Part shown: positions 9,649 through 19,301 of the stretch, in pieces
Layout: the number at the start of each line of letters is the position of its first letter
How positions within the stretch are numbered: the stretch's first letter is position 1
NCBI GenBank assembly: GCA_965243755.1
Contig: CBDEVW010000004.1
Span: 434,001 to 498,000, forward strand
Direction: 5' to 3'
DNA: 64,000 nt
Source of the DNA: JANSWY01 sp965243755
GTDB lineage: Bacteria > Bacteroidota > Bacteroidia > Cytophagales > Cyclobacteriaceae
Translations under genes and position numbers: made by a program
Notes under the pieces: model-generated
Databases searched by the model: none
Seen by the model: only the letters and a program-made list of their open reading frames with translations
What the model was told of the DNA's origin: nothing

Positions 9649-10401
9649 TTACGTATTCTCTGAAGTCAATTTAGCAGAAAGATACTCTCTGTTCATTCTG
9701 GCTATGTTGGTCAGGCTGATCTCCTTAGGACATTGTGCGGAACAAGCTCCGGTGTTAGTACAAGCACCAAAACCTTCCTCATCCATTTGAGCTACCATGT
9801 TTTCTACTCTTTTCTTAGCTTCCACCTTGCCTTGAGGCAACAATGCCAGGTGAGAAACTTTCGCAGAAACAAACAACATGGCACTGGCATTTTTACATGC
9901 TGCCACACAGGCTCCACAACCAATGCAGGTGGCAGAATCCATTGCTTCATTGGCCACTTCCTTTGGAATCAGTATTTCGTTGGCATCTGAAGTAGTGCCA
10001 CCGGTGTTTACAGATACAAATCCACCAGCCTGAATGATTCTGTCAAAAGATGAACGATCAGTCACCAAATCTTTCACTACAGGAAAAGCAGTAGCTCTCC
10101 ATGGCTCAATGACGATAGTGTCACCATCCTTGAAGCTTCTCATGTGCAACTGACACGTGGTAGTTTGGTTAGGACCATGAGGTTCACCGTTGATGTAAAG
10201 GCTACACATCCCACAGATGCCTTCCCTGCAATCGTGATCAAAGTGAATCGGATCTTTACCTTCTTCTTCCAGTTGGTAGTTTAATTGGTCGAGCATCTCA
10301 AGAAATGAACTGTCTTCAGATACATCTTTCATCTGATATTCTTCGAAACCACCTTTTGCATTGGCGTTTTCCTGACGCCATATTTTTAGTTTTAGATTCA
10401 T
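9649..10401 (-). CDS. sdhB: Succinate dehydrogenase / fumarate reductase iron-sulfur subunit
   Basis: 250 residues. It carries electrons from the SdhA flavin to the membrane subunit in complex II. The N-terminal plant-type ferredoxin domain has the [2Fe-2S] motif CREGICGMC with a further Cys downstream. The C-terminal domain has CIGCGACVAAC and the GACSAQCPKEI motif for the [4Fe-4S] and [3Fe-4S] clusters. The sequence and the three-gene order C-A-B match the type-B complex II of Bacteroidota. The last gene of the sdhCAB operon, 26 bp after sdhA and followed by a strong terminator. Confidence 0.97.
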   Translation of the reverse strand: MNLKLKIWRQENANAKGGFEEYQMKDVSEDSSFLEMLDQLNYQLEEEGKDPIHFDHDCREGICGMCSLYINGEPHGPNQTTTCQLHMRSFKDGDTIVIEPWRATAFPVVKDLVTDRSSFDRIIQAGGFVSVNTGGTTSDANEILIPKEVANEAMDSATCIGCGACVAACKNASAMLFVSAKVSHLALLPQGKVEAKKRVENMVAQMDEEGFGACTNTGACSAQCPKEISLTNIARMNREYLSAKLTSENT

Positions 10402-10427
10402 TTTATTCTTTGTTGATGGTTAGCCAA

Positions 10428-12371
10428 TTATTTATAACTTCTTTGTGTCAATTTCACGTTCTCAAATTTGAGCTCTTCTTTGTGGAGTACCTCTTCTTTT
10501 CCTTCTCCCTGATATTCCCAGGCTCCTACATAGGCAAAGTTCTCATCATCTCTTTTGGCTTCACCCTCTTCTGTCTGATACTCTTCTCTGAAGTGTCCAC
10601 CGCAAGATTCATTTCTGTGGAGGGCATCATCGATCATCAATTCTCCCAATTCCAGGAAGTCAGCCACTCTACCGGCTTTTTCCAGGGTCATGTTGAGCTC
10701 TTCGTTGGTGCCAATTACTTTCACATCCTTCCAGAATTCTTCTCTGATTTCCTGAACAAGCTTTTTGGCCTTTTTCAAACCTTCAGCTTCCCTGGACATA
10801 CCACAGTAATCCCACATAACTTTTCCAAGTTTCTTATGGAAGTAATCAACTGGCTTTGTACCATTAATAGAAAGCAACTGCTGAATTCTGTCATTCACCT
10901 CTTTCTCCGCAGCTTTGAATACTTCATGGTCTTCAGGAAGTTTTTCGTAAGACTGCTGAGCAAGATAATCTCCTATGGTGTAAGGGATCACAAAGTATCC
11001 ATCGGCTAGTCCCTGCATAAGTGCACTGGCTCCAAGTCTGTTGGCACCATGGTCAGAGAAATTAGCTTCTCCAAGGGCATACAAACCAGGGATATTAGTA
11101 CTTAAATTATAATCAACCCAAAGTCCACCCATGGTATAGTGAACTGCGGGGTATATTTTCATTGGTACTTCATATGGATTTTCACCTGTGATTTTCTCGT
11201 AGATATCAAACAGGTTACCATATTTCGCTTCAATCGTGTCTTTTCCGTCTCTTTTGATGGCATCCTCAAAGTCCAGGTAAACCGCAAGTCCGGTTGGTCC
11301 TACACCTCGCCCTTCATCACAAACGTACTTAGCATTTCTGGAGGCAACATCTCTTGGGACAAGGTTACCGAATGAAGGATATTTCCTTTCCAGGTAATAA
11401 TCTCTGTCTGCTTCAGCGATATCTTTTGCTTTCAGTTCTCCTTTTTGAACCCTTTCAGCAAGTTCTTTGGTTTTTGGTACCCATACACGACCATCGTTCC
11501 TCAACGACTCAGACATCAGGGTAAGTTTCGACTGATGATCTCCTGATACAGGAATACACGTTGGGTGTATTTGTGTGTAGCACGGGTTGGCGAACAAAGC
11601 TCCTTTTTTGTGAGCTCTCCAGGCAGCAGTTACGTTACTACCCATGGCGTTGGTTGACAAATAAAAGACGTTACCATAACCGCCCGTACAAAGTAAAACT
11701 GCATGGCCACTGTGTGACTCTATCTGGCCAGTGATCAGGTTTCTGGTAATGATGCCTTTGGCCTGACCTTCATGCATCACAACATCCAGCATTTCAGTTC
11801 TAGGATAAAGCTTTACCTTTCCTGTAGCCACCTGTCTGCTCAATGCACTATAGGCACCTAATAACAATTGCTGTCCTGTTTGACCTTTAGCGTAGAAAGT
11901 TCTTGAAACCTGTGCACCTCCAAATGACCTGTTGTCAAGCTTACCACCATATTCGCGTGCAAACGGTACGCCCTGAGCAACACATTGGTCAATAATATTT
12001 ACACTCACTTCCGCTAGTCTGTAAACATTGCCTTCTCTGGATCTGTAGTCTCCACCTTTTACTGTGTCGTAAAACAATCTGAAAACACTGTCTCCATCGT
12101 TTTGATAATTTTTAGCAGCGTTGATCCCACCCTGAGCAGCAATACTATGAGCTCTTCTTGGGCTGTCCTGGAAGCAGAATGATTTTACATTGTACCCCAA
12201 TTCTGCGAGGGAAGCAGCTGCGGAAGCTCCTGCCAGTCCGGTTCCAACAACTATAATGTCGTATTTTCTTTTATTGGCAGGGTTTACAAGCTTAATATTG
12301 AATTTATGCTTGGTCCATTTTTCGGCTATAGGTCCTTCAGGAATTTTAGCATCTAATTTCATATTACTCAT
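10428..12371 (-). CDS. sdhA: Succinate dehydrogenase / fumarate reductase flavoprotein subunit
   Basis: 647 residues, the length usual for Bacteroidota SdhA. It has the FAD-binding GTGLAGASAAASLAELG fold near residues 42-58, the FAD-linking His in RRAHSIAAQGGINAA, and the substrate region around HPTCIPVSG and RNDGRVWVP, with the late ANRLGASALMQGLADG motif. It oxidises succinate to fumarate on the cytoplasmic side of the inner membrane. Second gene of sdhCAB, 9 bp after sdhC. No anomalies seen. Confidence 0.97.
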   Translation of the reverse strand: MSNMKLDAKIPEGPIAEKWTKHKFNIKLVNPANKRKYDIIVVGTGLAGASAAASLAELGYNVKSFCFQDSPRRAHSIAAQGGINAAKNYQNDGDSVFRLFYDTVKGGDYRSREGNVYRLAEVSVNIIDQCVAQGVPFAREYGGKLDNRSFGGAQVSRTFYAKGQTGQQLLLGAYSALSRQVATGKVKLYPRTEMLDVVMHEGQAKGIITRNLITGQIESHSGHAVLLCTGGYGNVFYLSTNAMGSNVTAAWRAHKKGALFANPCYTQIHPTCIPVSGDHQSKLTLMSESLRNDGRVWVPKTKELAERVQKGELKAKDIAEADRDYYLERKYPSFGNLVPRDVASRNAKYVCDEGRGVGPTGLAVYLDFEDAIKRDGKDTIEAKYGNLFDIYEKITGENPYEVPMKIYPAVHYTMGGLWVDYNLSTNIPGLYALGEANFSDHGANRLGASALMQGLADGYFVIPYTIGDYLAQQSYEKLPEDHEVFKAAEKEVNDRIQQLLSINGTKPVDYFHKKLGKVMWDYCGMSREAEGLKKAKKLVQEIREEFWKDVKVIGTNEELNMTLEKAGRVADFLELGELMIDDALHRNESCGGHFREEYQTEEGEAKRDDENFAYVGAWEYQGEGKEEVLHKEELKFENVKLTQRSYK

Positions 12372-12380
12372 ATTTTATGA

Positions 12381-13058
12381 TCAGGCGTTATTTACGTACA
12401 TCCAAATAGGAATCAATGCAAATGCCGCAGGAATTACAATTGAAAATATCAATCCAACACCTTTAATAATAGGTGTGTATTTTTTATGGTTTAGGCCCAG
12501 CGTCTGGAATGCACTTTGAAATCCGTGTGTAAGGTGAAATGCCAATAGGCCCATGCAAACGACATAAAATGCTGTATACCAAAGTTCTGAGTAGGCTGTG
12601 TTGACCACAGTGTATAAATCACCTACTTCCAAACCATCATAGGTAACCATGTCTAGTGCACCACTTTTGCTTCTGAACCAGAATCCTCTTAAGTGTACTA
12701 CCAAAAAGATCAGGATCACTGTTCCCAGTGCTCCCATATTTCTTGAGGCCCAGGTACTGCTTTTTCCCTTTACTGCATAGCCTATGGTTCTGGCTTTTCT
12801 ATTTTTTCTGGTCAGGATGATAGAAGTGATGATGTGCAATAAAATGAAAGAGAAGTTGCCAAATGAAATGATAATGATCAGTGGATTGGAACCCATAGTG
12901 TGGGCATAAATATTAAACGCTTTTCCGGTTGGATCAGTAAGTAGCTGTAGGTTTCCAGCAAGGTGAACCACCAAAAAGAGCATTAAAAATAACCCTGTCA
13001 GTGACATGATTACTTTTCTGCCTAATGTACTTGTTAAGGTATCTGTTAGCCAACTCAT
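12381..13058 (-). CDS. sdhC: Succinate dehydrogenase cytochrome b subunit (type B)
   Basis: 225 residues with five hydrophobic segments and the conserved His residues expected to ligate two b hemes (VVHLAGNL, LHIITS, VVHLRGFWF, FHLTHGFQSAF). This is the single di-heme membrane anchor of type-B complex II, which reduces menaquinone; one subunit replaces SdhC+SdhD of type C enzymes. First gene of sdhCAB, with a promoter about 30-60 bp upstream. Confidence 0.94.
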   Translation of the reverse strand: MSWLTDTLTSTLGRKVIMSLTGLFLMLFLVVHLAGNLQLLTDPTGKAFNIYAHTMGSNPLIIIISFGNFSFILLHIITSIILTRKNRKARTIGYAVKGKSSTWASRNMGALGTVILIFLVVHLRGFWFRSKSGALDMVTYDGLEVGDLYTVVNTAYSELWYTAFYVVCMGLLAFHLTHGFQSAFQTLGLNHKKYTPIIKGVGLIFSIVIPAAFALIPIWMYVNNA

Positions 13059-13091
13059 ATTTTCTATATTCTACAAATTTTTTATCGGCAC

Positions 13092-13123
13092 CAAAGGTAC
13101 ATTTGGAAACGTTATCAAACAAT
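13092..13123 (-). promoter_or_regulatory. Promoter of sdhCAB
   Basis: On the minus strand a perfect -7 element TACCTTTG (plus-strand 13092-13099) with an ATTG/TTTG -33 region at 13116-13123, spacing 16-20 bp depending on which is used. Fits the Bacteroidota consensus; predicted start about 25-30 nt before the sdhC ATG. Confidence 0.55.
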
Positions 13124-13306
13124 TTGAATTTTTATTTTGACAAATTCTAAATAAACCCAAATAATGTTATTCTCCGTTTAGTTTGTTTGTTAATAAGTTG
13201 ATTAGCGTTTTTGTTTTTTATTTTTACTAAAAATTTTAAATGGTTGCAATCATAACATTAATTTGACAGTTATAGATATAGCGTCATTTAATTGCGGAAT
13301 CGATAT

Positions 13307-16141
13307 ATGAAAAGAAAAGGAGCCCCCTTGAGTAACCTGTATAAATACTTTTTCGGAACGGTCATTTTTATTTTACTAGCCACCACTTCACATGCAACTC
13401 ACATCAGAGCTGCTGAAATTACAGTTAGGAGAATTTTAGGCGGAAGTGGATTGACATTTGAGTTTACGATGACCGCCATAAGAGATACAGGGTCCAATAT
13501 TCCGTTTGGTCAGGGAGTATTTTCTTTTGGGGATGGGACAGATACCGTAGGCTTCCAATTGGAAACACCGGAAATCATTGGAGAGGAGCTCGAACTTAAT
13601 AAGTTTGTGCTAAGACACACCTATCCATCCAATGGCGAGTATATCGTCAGTTATGAAGAGGAGAATCGTAATGAAGGGATTCTTAATATGACCAATTCTG
13701 TTCAGACACCATTTTACGTTGAGACTGAGGTGTTTATTGATTTCACCATAGGAATCAATAGTTCTCCTGTGATGACAGTGCCGCCAATAGATGAAGGAGT
13801 AAAGGGAGTATCATTCTTTCACAACCCCGGAGCGTATGATCCTGATGGAGATAGCCTATCCTACAGATTAACAATTCCAAAACAAGGTGTGGGGATTGAA
13901 GTGTTTAACTATGTATATCCGGATCATCCGAAATTTTACGACGACTATACCCGGGGCAATGAAGCCGAGACAGATATTCCCAAATTTGAGCTGGACCCGA
14001 TTACAGGGACATTAACATGGGATGCACCAGGGAAGGAAGGTGAGTATAATGTGGCATTTGTAGTTGATGAGTGGCGGAAAGTGGGTTCATCATGGAAAAA
14101 GCTGGGTTCAGTGACACGGGATATGCAGATCATCATAAGAAAGTCGGATAATAAAAAACCTGAACTGCAGGTTCCGGAAGACATCTGCGTAGCAGCCGGG
14201 GAAACAATCATGGAACAGATAATAGGTCTTGATGAAGATGGTCACCCGGTTTTAATTGAAGGTTTTGGCGGACCTTTTGAATTTAACGCCGCTCCTGCAA
14301 CTATTACCCCCGTTAATCCAATTGACAGTACCTCAGGTTACCAAAATGTTCCAGCTACAGCAAACTTTGAATGGCGACCCGTCTGTGGACATATAAGAGA
14401 GAGACCGTACCAGGTTGTCTTTAAGGTAAAAGATGATCCTAGCCAGGGTGGCAATCTATCCGGTCCCTCGCTGGTGAATTTTGAAACCTGGAACATTACT
14501 GTAGTAGGACCTGCTCCGGAGGGACTTACAGCAGAAATACAGCCAGATCGATCCATAAATTTAAACTGGGATAGTTATATCTGTGAGGATGCAGCAAAAT
14601 TTATGGAGATTTGGAGAAGAGTTGATAGCTATGATTTTACTGTGGATGTTTGTCAGGTTGGAATGCCTGCATACGCCGGGTATGAGCTTATTGAAGTGGT
14701 GGATAAAGGAGTGACTTTTTATCAGGACAATAATAAAGGAAAAGGACTGGCCCCAGGAGCAAAGTATTGTTATCGCCTTGTTGCACAATTTCCATTGCCC
14801 GGTGGGGGTACCAGCTATGTTTCACAGGAAGTGTGTGATTCCGTCCCGGCCACAGGGCCCGTAATGACCAATGTGGATATAGACAAAACTGATGATGAGA
14901 ATGGTGAAATCATAGTAAAATGGTACACTGCATTCGATCTGGACGCAAGTATCTTCCCAGCTCCACTTCAATATGATGTTTATCGGTCGGAGGGGTTAAG
15001 CGGAGAAACTAACATATCTCTGATTACCACCACTACTGATACAATGTTCGTAGATTCCGGACTGAATACGCTTAATCAGTCCTACAACTACAAAGTGATC
15101 CTAAAAGACGCAAACAATGTGATACTTGATTCTTCCGCCAGTGCTTCTTCCGTAAGATTAGAGCTTACTCCGTTGTTTGAATCAATTCAGCTGGACTGGA
15201 ATGCTCAGGTGCCCTGGTCAAATTTTTCTCCGGACTACCCTTACCACTATATCTATAGAGACCAGGTTGGTGGAGATGTCGAAGAAATGGTACTGATCGA
15301 TTCTGTGAATGTGCTGGAAAGTGGACTGTACTATTTAGACACAGGAAGAGTGAATGGAGAGAAATTAAGTGATAAAATTAAATATTGTTATTATGTAGTC
15401 ACTAAAGGCATTTACGGAAATCAGGAAATTGAAGAACCGCTAATCAACAGATCCGAGTTGATATGTGGTCAGCCCAATGATACCATTTCACCTTGTACGC
15501 CTATCGCTTTTAAGTTTGATCCTAATTTTACTTGTGAGACATTAGTTGAAAGAAATGTTTGTAATTTCACCGATTTTAAGAATCGCCTTACCTGGAGCCA
15601 GGATAGTTCTGTGAATTGTGAAAACGATATTCAGTTCTATAATGTCTACTTTTCCGAATCAGGACTTGAGGAAGATTTTATTTTAGTTGGAACTTCACCG
15701 GTAACAGAATTTGTGCATGGCAACCTTTCTTCTTTAAAGGGGTGTTATAAGATTGCAGCAGTCGATAGAAGTGGTAATGAAAGCAGATTATCTGAAAGTA
15801 TTTGTAACGACAATTGTCCGCAGTACCAATTGCCCAACGCATTCTCCCCGAATGGAGATGGTTGGAATGACCTCTTCACACCCCTCACTAATGGTGCCAA
15901 TTGCCCAAGGTTCGTAAAAGAAGTTAAGATTTCCATTTTCGACAGGACAGGTAACAAAGTATACGAATATGATTCAGAAAAAGGGGAAAGTAGTATCCTC
16001 ATCAATTGGGATGGTAAATCTCGATTAGGTATTGATCTTCCTGCCGGAACTTACTTCTATTCTGCTGATGTTATTTACGACGTGCTTGAAAACAGTGATA
16101 ATACTGCACAATTAAAAGGATGGATACAGTTGATGAAGTAA
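13307..16141 (+). CDS. Secreted protein with type IX 'type B' (gliding-associated) C-terminal domain
   Basis: About 944 residues. The ATG at 13307 gives a basic start and hydrophobic segment (LYKYFFGTVIFILLATTSHA), a signal peptide. The mature part is a series of beta-sandwich (PKD/fibronectin-like) modules, Cys-rich in the second half. The last ~90 residues are the T9SS type B sorting domain: PNAFSPNGDGWNDLFTPL, then KISIFDRTGNKVYEY and LPAGTYFYSADVIYD. Such proteins pass Sec and then the type IX system to reach the cell surface. The upstream TTG at 13292 is less likely than this ATG. The 3' end overlaps the DCC gene by 22 bp. Confidence 0.9.
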   Translation: MKRKGAPLSNLYKYFFGTVIFILLATTSHATHIRAAEITVRRILGGSGLTFEFTMTAIRDTGSNIPFGQGVFSFGDGTDTVGFQLETPEIIGEELELNKFVLRHTYPSNGEYIVSYEEENRNEGILNMTNSVQTPFYVETEVFIDFTIGINSSPVMTVPPIDEGVKGVSFFHNPGAYDPDGDSLSYRLTIPKQGVGIEVFNYVYPDHPKFYDDYTRGNEAETDIPKFELDPITGTLTWDAPGKEGEYNVAFVVDEWRKVGSSWKKLGSVTRDMQIIIRKSDNKKPELQVPEDICVAAGETIMEQIIGLDEDGHPVLIEGFGGPFEFNAAPATITPVNPIDSTSGYQNVPATANFEWRPVCGHIRERPYQVVFKVKDDPSQGGNLSGPSLVNFETWNITVVGPAPEGLTAEIQPDRSINLNWDSYICEDAAKFMEIWRRVDSYDFTVDVCQVGMPAYAGYELIEVVDKGVTFYQDNNKGKGLAPGAKYCYRLVAQFPLPGGGTSYVSQEVCDSVPATGPVMTNVDIDKTDDENGEIIVKWYTAFDLDASIFPAPLQYDVYRSEGLSGETNISLITTTTDTMFVDSGLNTLNQSYNYKVILKDANNVILDSSASASSVRLELTPLFESIQLDWNAQVPWSNFSPDYPYHYIYRDQVGGDVEEMVLIDSVNVLESGLYYLDTGRVNGEKLSDKIKYCYYVVTKGIYGNQEIEEPLINRSELICGQPNDTISPCTPIAFKFDPNFTCETLVERNVCNFTDFKNRLTWSQDSSVNCENDIQFYNVYFSESGLEEDFILVGTSPVTEFVHGNLSSLKGCYKIAAVDRSGNESRLSESICNDNCPQYQLPNAFSPNGDGWNDLFTPLTNGANCPRFVKEVKISIFDRTGNKVYEYDSEKGESSILINWDGKSRLGIDLPAGTYFYSADVIYDVLENSDNTAQLKGWIQLMK

Positions 16142-16563
16142 GCAAAGCAGCGGTGGCTAAAAAGAGCGATCAAGCCATTGTTTTCTTTGATGGGGTATGC
16201 AATTTCTGTAATGGTACCGTCAATTTTGTAATTGACAGAGATCCAAAAGGTATTTTCAGGTTTGCATCATTACAATCTGAATTTGCGAAGCAAAAACTTA
16301 CACCTTACGACATAGACACGTCCAATCTTTACAGCATCATCTTGTTGAAAAATGACAAAGTCTTTCACAAGAGTAACGCTGCACTTGAAATTGCCAGAGG
16401 CATGGGGGGATTGTGGCCGTTACTATATATATTTAAAATTATCCCGGCATTTCTTCGAAACCTGATCTATGACTTCATTGCTCGCAACAGGTATAAATGG
16501 TTTGGTAAACTGGACGCCTGCAGGATTCCAACTCCTGATATAAAGGAAAGATTTCTAGATTAA
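16120..16563 (+). CDS. DCC-family thiol-disulfide oxidoreductase
   Basis: 147 residues. Begins with the family signature IVFFDGVCNFCNGTVNFVIDRD, whose CxxC pair is C27/C30, and continues with FRFASLQS and a later HKSNAALEIARGMGG, all typical of the DCC (DUF393) family. Predicted cytoplasmic thiol redox protein; partner unknown. The start ATG lies inside the end of the T9SS cargo gene and is preceded by AAAAGG, a better than usual ribosome site for this phylum, so the two genes are probably co-transcribed. Confidence 0.88.
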   Translation: MDTVDEVSKAAVAKKSDQAIVFFDGVCNFCNGTVNFVIDRDPKGIFRFASLQSEFAKQKLTPYDIDTSNLYSIILLKNDKVFHKSNAALEIARGMGGLWPLLYIFKIIPAFLRNLIYDFIARNRYKWFGKLDACRIPTPDIKERFLD

Positions 16564-16583
16564 AACTATTCCTTTTAGTTTTG
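16552..16583 (+). promoter_or_regulatory. Possible promoter for fabD
   Basis: TAGTTTTG at 16576-16583 fits TAnnTTTG, with TTTC (one mismatch to TTTG) 20 bp upstream. It overlaps the end of the DCC gene. Plausible but weak. Confidence 0.35.
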
Positions 16584-16609
16584 CCCCCGAATTTTACCAA
16601 ACTAGATAT

Positions 16610-17485
16610 ATGAAGGCATACGTTTTCCCCGGACAGGGGGCTCAGTTTACTGGAATGGGTAAGGAACTTTATGATTCCAACGCTAAAGCAAAAGAATACT
16701 TTGATCAGGCAAATGATATTTTAGGATTCAATATCACCCAGATCATGTTTGAAGGTACCGTGGACCAGTTGAAGGAAACAAAAGTAACTCAACCTGCTGT
16801 TTTTCTGCACTCTGTAGTCGCTGCATTGGTGTCGGAAAACTTCAAACCAGAAATGACCGCCGGTCACTCACTTGGTGAATTTTCTGCATTGGTTGCCAAT
16901 GGTACCTTGGATTTCGTTGACGCTTTGACTTTGGTTTCGAAGAGAGCAATGGCTATGCAAAAAGCCTGTGAAATCAATCCATCTACCATGGCTGCAATTT
17001 TAGGTTTAGAGGATCAGGTAGTAGAAGAGGTGTGTGCTTCCATTGATGAGGTGGTGGTTGCTGCCAACTACAACTGTCCCGGACAATTGGTGATATCGGG
17101 ATCTAACGCTGGTATTCAAACTGCTTGTGATAAACTATTAGAAGCAGGTGCTAAAAGGGCATTGCCGTTGCAGGTAGGAGGAGCATTTCATTCTCCATTA
17201 ATGGAACCAGCCAGGGAAGAATTAGCGGAAGCAATTAAAACTACAACCTTTAATAACCCCGTTTGCCCGATTTATCAAAATTTTACAGCTACCGGAACTA
17301 CGGATGTAACTGTCATTAAAGAAAACCTGATCGCACAACTTACTGCTCCGGTAAAATGGACCCAGTCTGTACAGGCGATGTTGGCTGATGGCGCTACTGA
17401 ATTTGTGGAGTGCGGACCTGGAAAAGTTCTTCAAGGACTGATCAAAAAGGTAGACAGATCCGTTAGTACTTCAGGAATAAGCTAA
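16610..17485 (+). CDS. fabD: Malonyl-CoA:ACP transacylase
   Basis: 291 residues, normal family length. Transfers malonyl from CoA to acyl carrier protein to start fatty acid synthesis. Visible features are the oxyanion motif FPGQGAQ near the start, the nucleophile Ser87 in GHSLGEFSAL, and the catalytic His194 in GGAFHSPLM. Followed 5 bp later by a tiny lipoprotein gene and then cmk and ispH in the same direction, probably one transcription unit. Confidence 0.97.
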   Translation: MKAYVFPGQGAQFTGMGKELYDSNAKAKEYFDQANDILGFNITQIMFEGTVDQLKETKVTQPAVFLHSVVAALVSENFKPEMTAGHSLGEFSALVANGTLDFVDALTLVSKRAMAMQKACEINPSTMAAILGLEDQVVEEVCASIDEVVVAANYNCPGQLVISGSNAGIQTACDKLLEAGAKRALPLQVGGAFHSPLMEPAREELAEAIKTTTFNNPVCPIYQNFTATGTTDVTVIKENLIAQLTAPVKWTQSVQAMLADGATEFVECGPGKVLQGLIKKVDRSVSTSGIS

Positions 17486-17490
17486 CAAAA

Positions 17491-17631
17491 GTGAAATCAA
17501 AATACTTATTTATATTAGGACTGGGGATTTGTTTGTTCTTTTCAAGCTGTAAGTCAGGTCAAAATAACTACAGCCAGAAAAAGAAAATCAAGAAGGGCAA
17601 ACCAATTCCCTGTCCGATAAAAGATTGTTGA
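17491..17631 (+). CDS. Small 46-residue lipoprotein
   Basis: GTG start 5 bp after fabD; 46 residues. A basic start is followed by a hydrophobic stretch (YLFILGLGICLFFSSC) that ends in a lipobox with Cys20, then a short very basic tail (KKKIKKGKP) ending PCPIKDC. The stop TGA overlaps the cmk ATG by one base (TGATG), the usual sign of translational coupling. A short anchored peptide exported to the outer or inner membrane is the likely product. I recognise no family; small Lys-rich lipoproteins of this kind are common but unnamed in Bacteroidota. Confidence 0.6.
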   Translation: MKSKYLFILGLGICLFFSSCKSGQNNYSQKKKIKKGKPIPCPIKDC

Positions 17632-18311
17632 TGAGAAAAATCAATGTAGCAATAGACGGCTACTCTGCATGTGGAAAAAGTACAACTGCCAAAATTGTTG
17701 CCTCCAGATTGGGTTATGTCTACATTGATACAGGTGCTATGTACCGTGCAGTCACACTCTATTTTATGAGAAATAAAGTGGACATTAGTGACATCAATAG
17801 GGTGTATGATGCCCTGGACAAAATCAACATCACTTTTGAACAAAATAAAGATGGTTCTTCTGATACCTTTCTGAACGGAATCAACGTGGAATCCGAGATC
17901 AGAGACCTGGAAGTGTCCTCCAATGTAAGTGAGATCAGTGCCTTGAAACCAGTTAGGGAAAAACTGGTAGCCTGGCAAAGGTCTATTGGAGATAAAAAGG
18001 GGGTAGTCATGGACGGTAGAGATATCGGTACGGTGGTGTTTCCCGAGGCAGAACTCAAATTGTTCATGACAGCAGATATTGGTATTCGCTCAAAACGAAG
18101 GCAAATAGAGCTTCAAAGATCTGGTAAAGACTTATCTTTGGAAGATATTAAAGACAATCTGCTCAGCAGAGACAGAATGGACACCATGAGGGAAGAAAGT
18201 CCGCTGAGACGAGCCAAGGATGCTGTTGAAATTGATACGTCCTACCTAACGTTTGATGAGCAGGTTCAGAAAGTGATCGATTTGGCTAAAGAGATTATCT
18301 ATGAAGATTGA
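17631..18311 (+). CDS. cmk: Cytidylate kinase
   Basis: 226 residues. Phosphorylates CMP/dCMP with ATP. P-loop DGYSACGKSTTAK at residues 9-21, then the NMP-binding YIDTGAMYRAVTLY and GRDIGTVVFPEA motifs, and the LID-region SRDRMDTMREESPL. The frame is open two codons further upstream through TTG, but the ATG at 17631 overlaps the lipoprotein stop and fits the family N-terminus. Its end overlaps ispH by 11 bp. Confidence 0.96.
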   Translation: MRKINVAIDGYSACGKSTTAKIVASRLGYVYIDTGAMYRAVTLYFMRNKVDISDINRVYDALDKINITFEQNKDGSSDTFLNGINVESEIRDLEVSSNVSEISALKPVREKLVAWQRSIGDKKGVVMDGRDIGTVVFPEAELKLFMTADIGIRSKRRQIELQRSGKDLSLEDIKDNLLSRDRMDTMREESPLRRAKDAVEIDTSYLTFDEQVQKVIDLAKEIIYED

Positions 18312-19197
18312 AATTGACGAAAATTCCGGTTATTGCTTCGGTGTGGAATTTGCCATTCAAATGGCCGAAGATGAAATGAAGGAGTCAGGTAATCTTTATT
18401 GCCTGGGAGATATCGTACACAATGATCTTGAGGTCAAAAGGCTGCATGAAAAAGGATTGCGCATCATTGATAGAGCGCAATTATCACAGTTGAGAGATTG
18501 CAAAGTGCTTATCCGTGCACATGGAGAACCACCCGAAACCTATCAGATGGCCATGGAGAACAACATCGAGTTGATTGATGCATCCTGTCCGGTGGTACTG
18601 AAACTGCAAAACCGGGTTAAAAACGCATTCGATCAGGTAGATGAAAAAGACGGTCAGATTGTAATCTATGGGAAACCTGGTCACGCTGAGGTTATTGGGC
18701 TTACCGGGCAGACAAAAAACAAAGCGATCGTAGTGACGGAAGAAGCAGATCTTGATAAGATTGATTTCACAAAACCAGTCACTTTATTTAGTCAGACCAC
18801 CAAAAGTACCAAAGGCTTTTATCAGTTAAAGGCCCAGATAGAGGAAAGAATTAAAGCCCACCAGGGGGAGGAGATCAAAGAGGTATTTAATGCCAATGAC
18901 AGTATTTGTCGACAGGTCTCTAACAGAGAACCCCAATTATTAAGGTTTTCCTCCAAACATGATGTGATCTTATTTGTTAGTGGTAAAAAGAGTTCAAATG
19001 GGAAAGCATTGTACGGCGTATGTAAAGCCAATAATGAAAGAAGTTACTTTGTTGAAGATGAGCAGGAGATCAACCTGGAATGGTTACGGCCAACGGATTC
19101 AGTAGGAATTTGTGGTGCTACTTCTACCCCAAGATGGCTGATGGAAAGAATAGCCGGATTTCTGGCCGATCACTTTGCCGTTTCTGAACCGGTTTAG
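18301..19197 (+). CDS. ispH: 4-hydroxy-3-methylbut-2-enyl diphosphate reductase
   Basis: 298 residues. Last step of the non-mevalonate isoprenoid pathway, giving IPP and DMAPP. The three cluster-ligating cysteines are visible at C12 (SGYCFGVEFA), C96 (DASCPVV) and C203 (DSICRQVSNRE), with the substrate histidines H40, H74 (RAHGEPP) and H128 and the SQTTKST loop. Overlaps cmk by 11 bp, so the pair is translationally coupled, an arrangement common in bacteria. Confidence 0.96.
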   Translation: MKIEIDENSGYCFGVEFAIQMAEDEMKESGNLYCLGDIVHNDLEVKRLHEKGLRIIDRAQLSQLRDCKVLIRAHGEPPETYQMAMENNIELIDASCPVVLKLQNRVKNAFDQVDEKDGQIVIYGKPGHAEVIGLTGQTKNKAIVVTEEADLDKIDFTKPVTLFSQTTKSTKGFYQLKAQIEERIKAHQGEEIKEVFNANDSICRQVSNREPQLLRFSSKHDVILFVSGKKSSNGKALYGVCKANNERSYFVEDEQEINLEWLRPTDSVGICGATSTPRWLMERIAGFLADHFAVSEPV

Positions 19198-19235
19198 GCT
19201 CTTTTTTTCAATAATTTCTAAACTTTCCCGAAACA

Positions 19236-19265
19236 TTTCTTTTGAACATTTTTTTGTTAATTTTG
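19236..19265 (+). promoter_or_regulatory. Possible promoter of the nqr operon
   Basis: TAATTTTG at 19258-19265 matches TAnnTTTG; the best -33 candidate at the right spacing is TTTC (18 bp). A TTTG is present but only 13 bp away. Lies 36 bp before the nqrA start. Confidence 0.4.
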
Positions 19266-19301
19266 CTTCCGATTTTGAATACTGACAAGAGTTTCTAAAA
19301 C

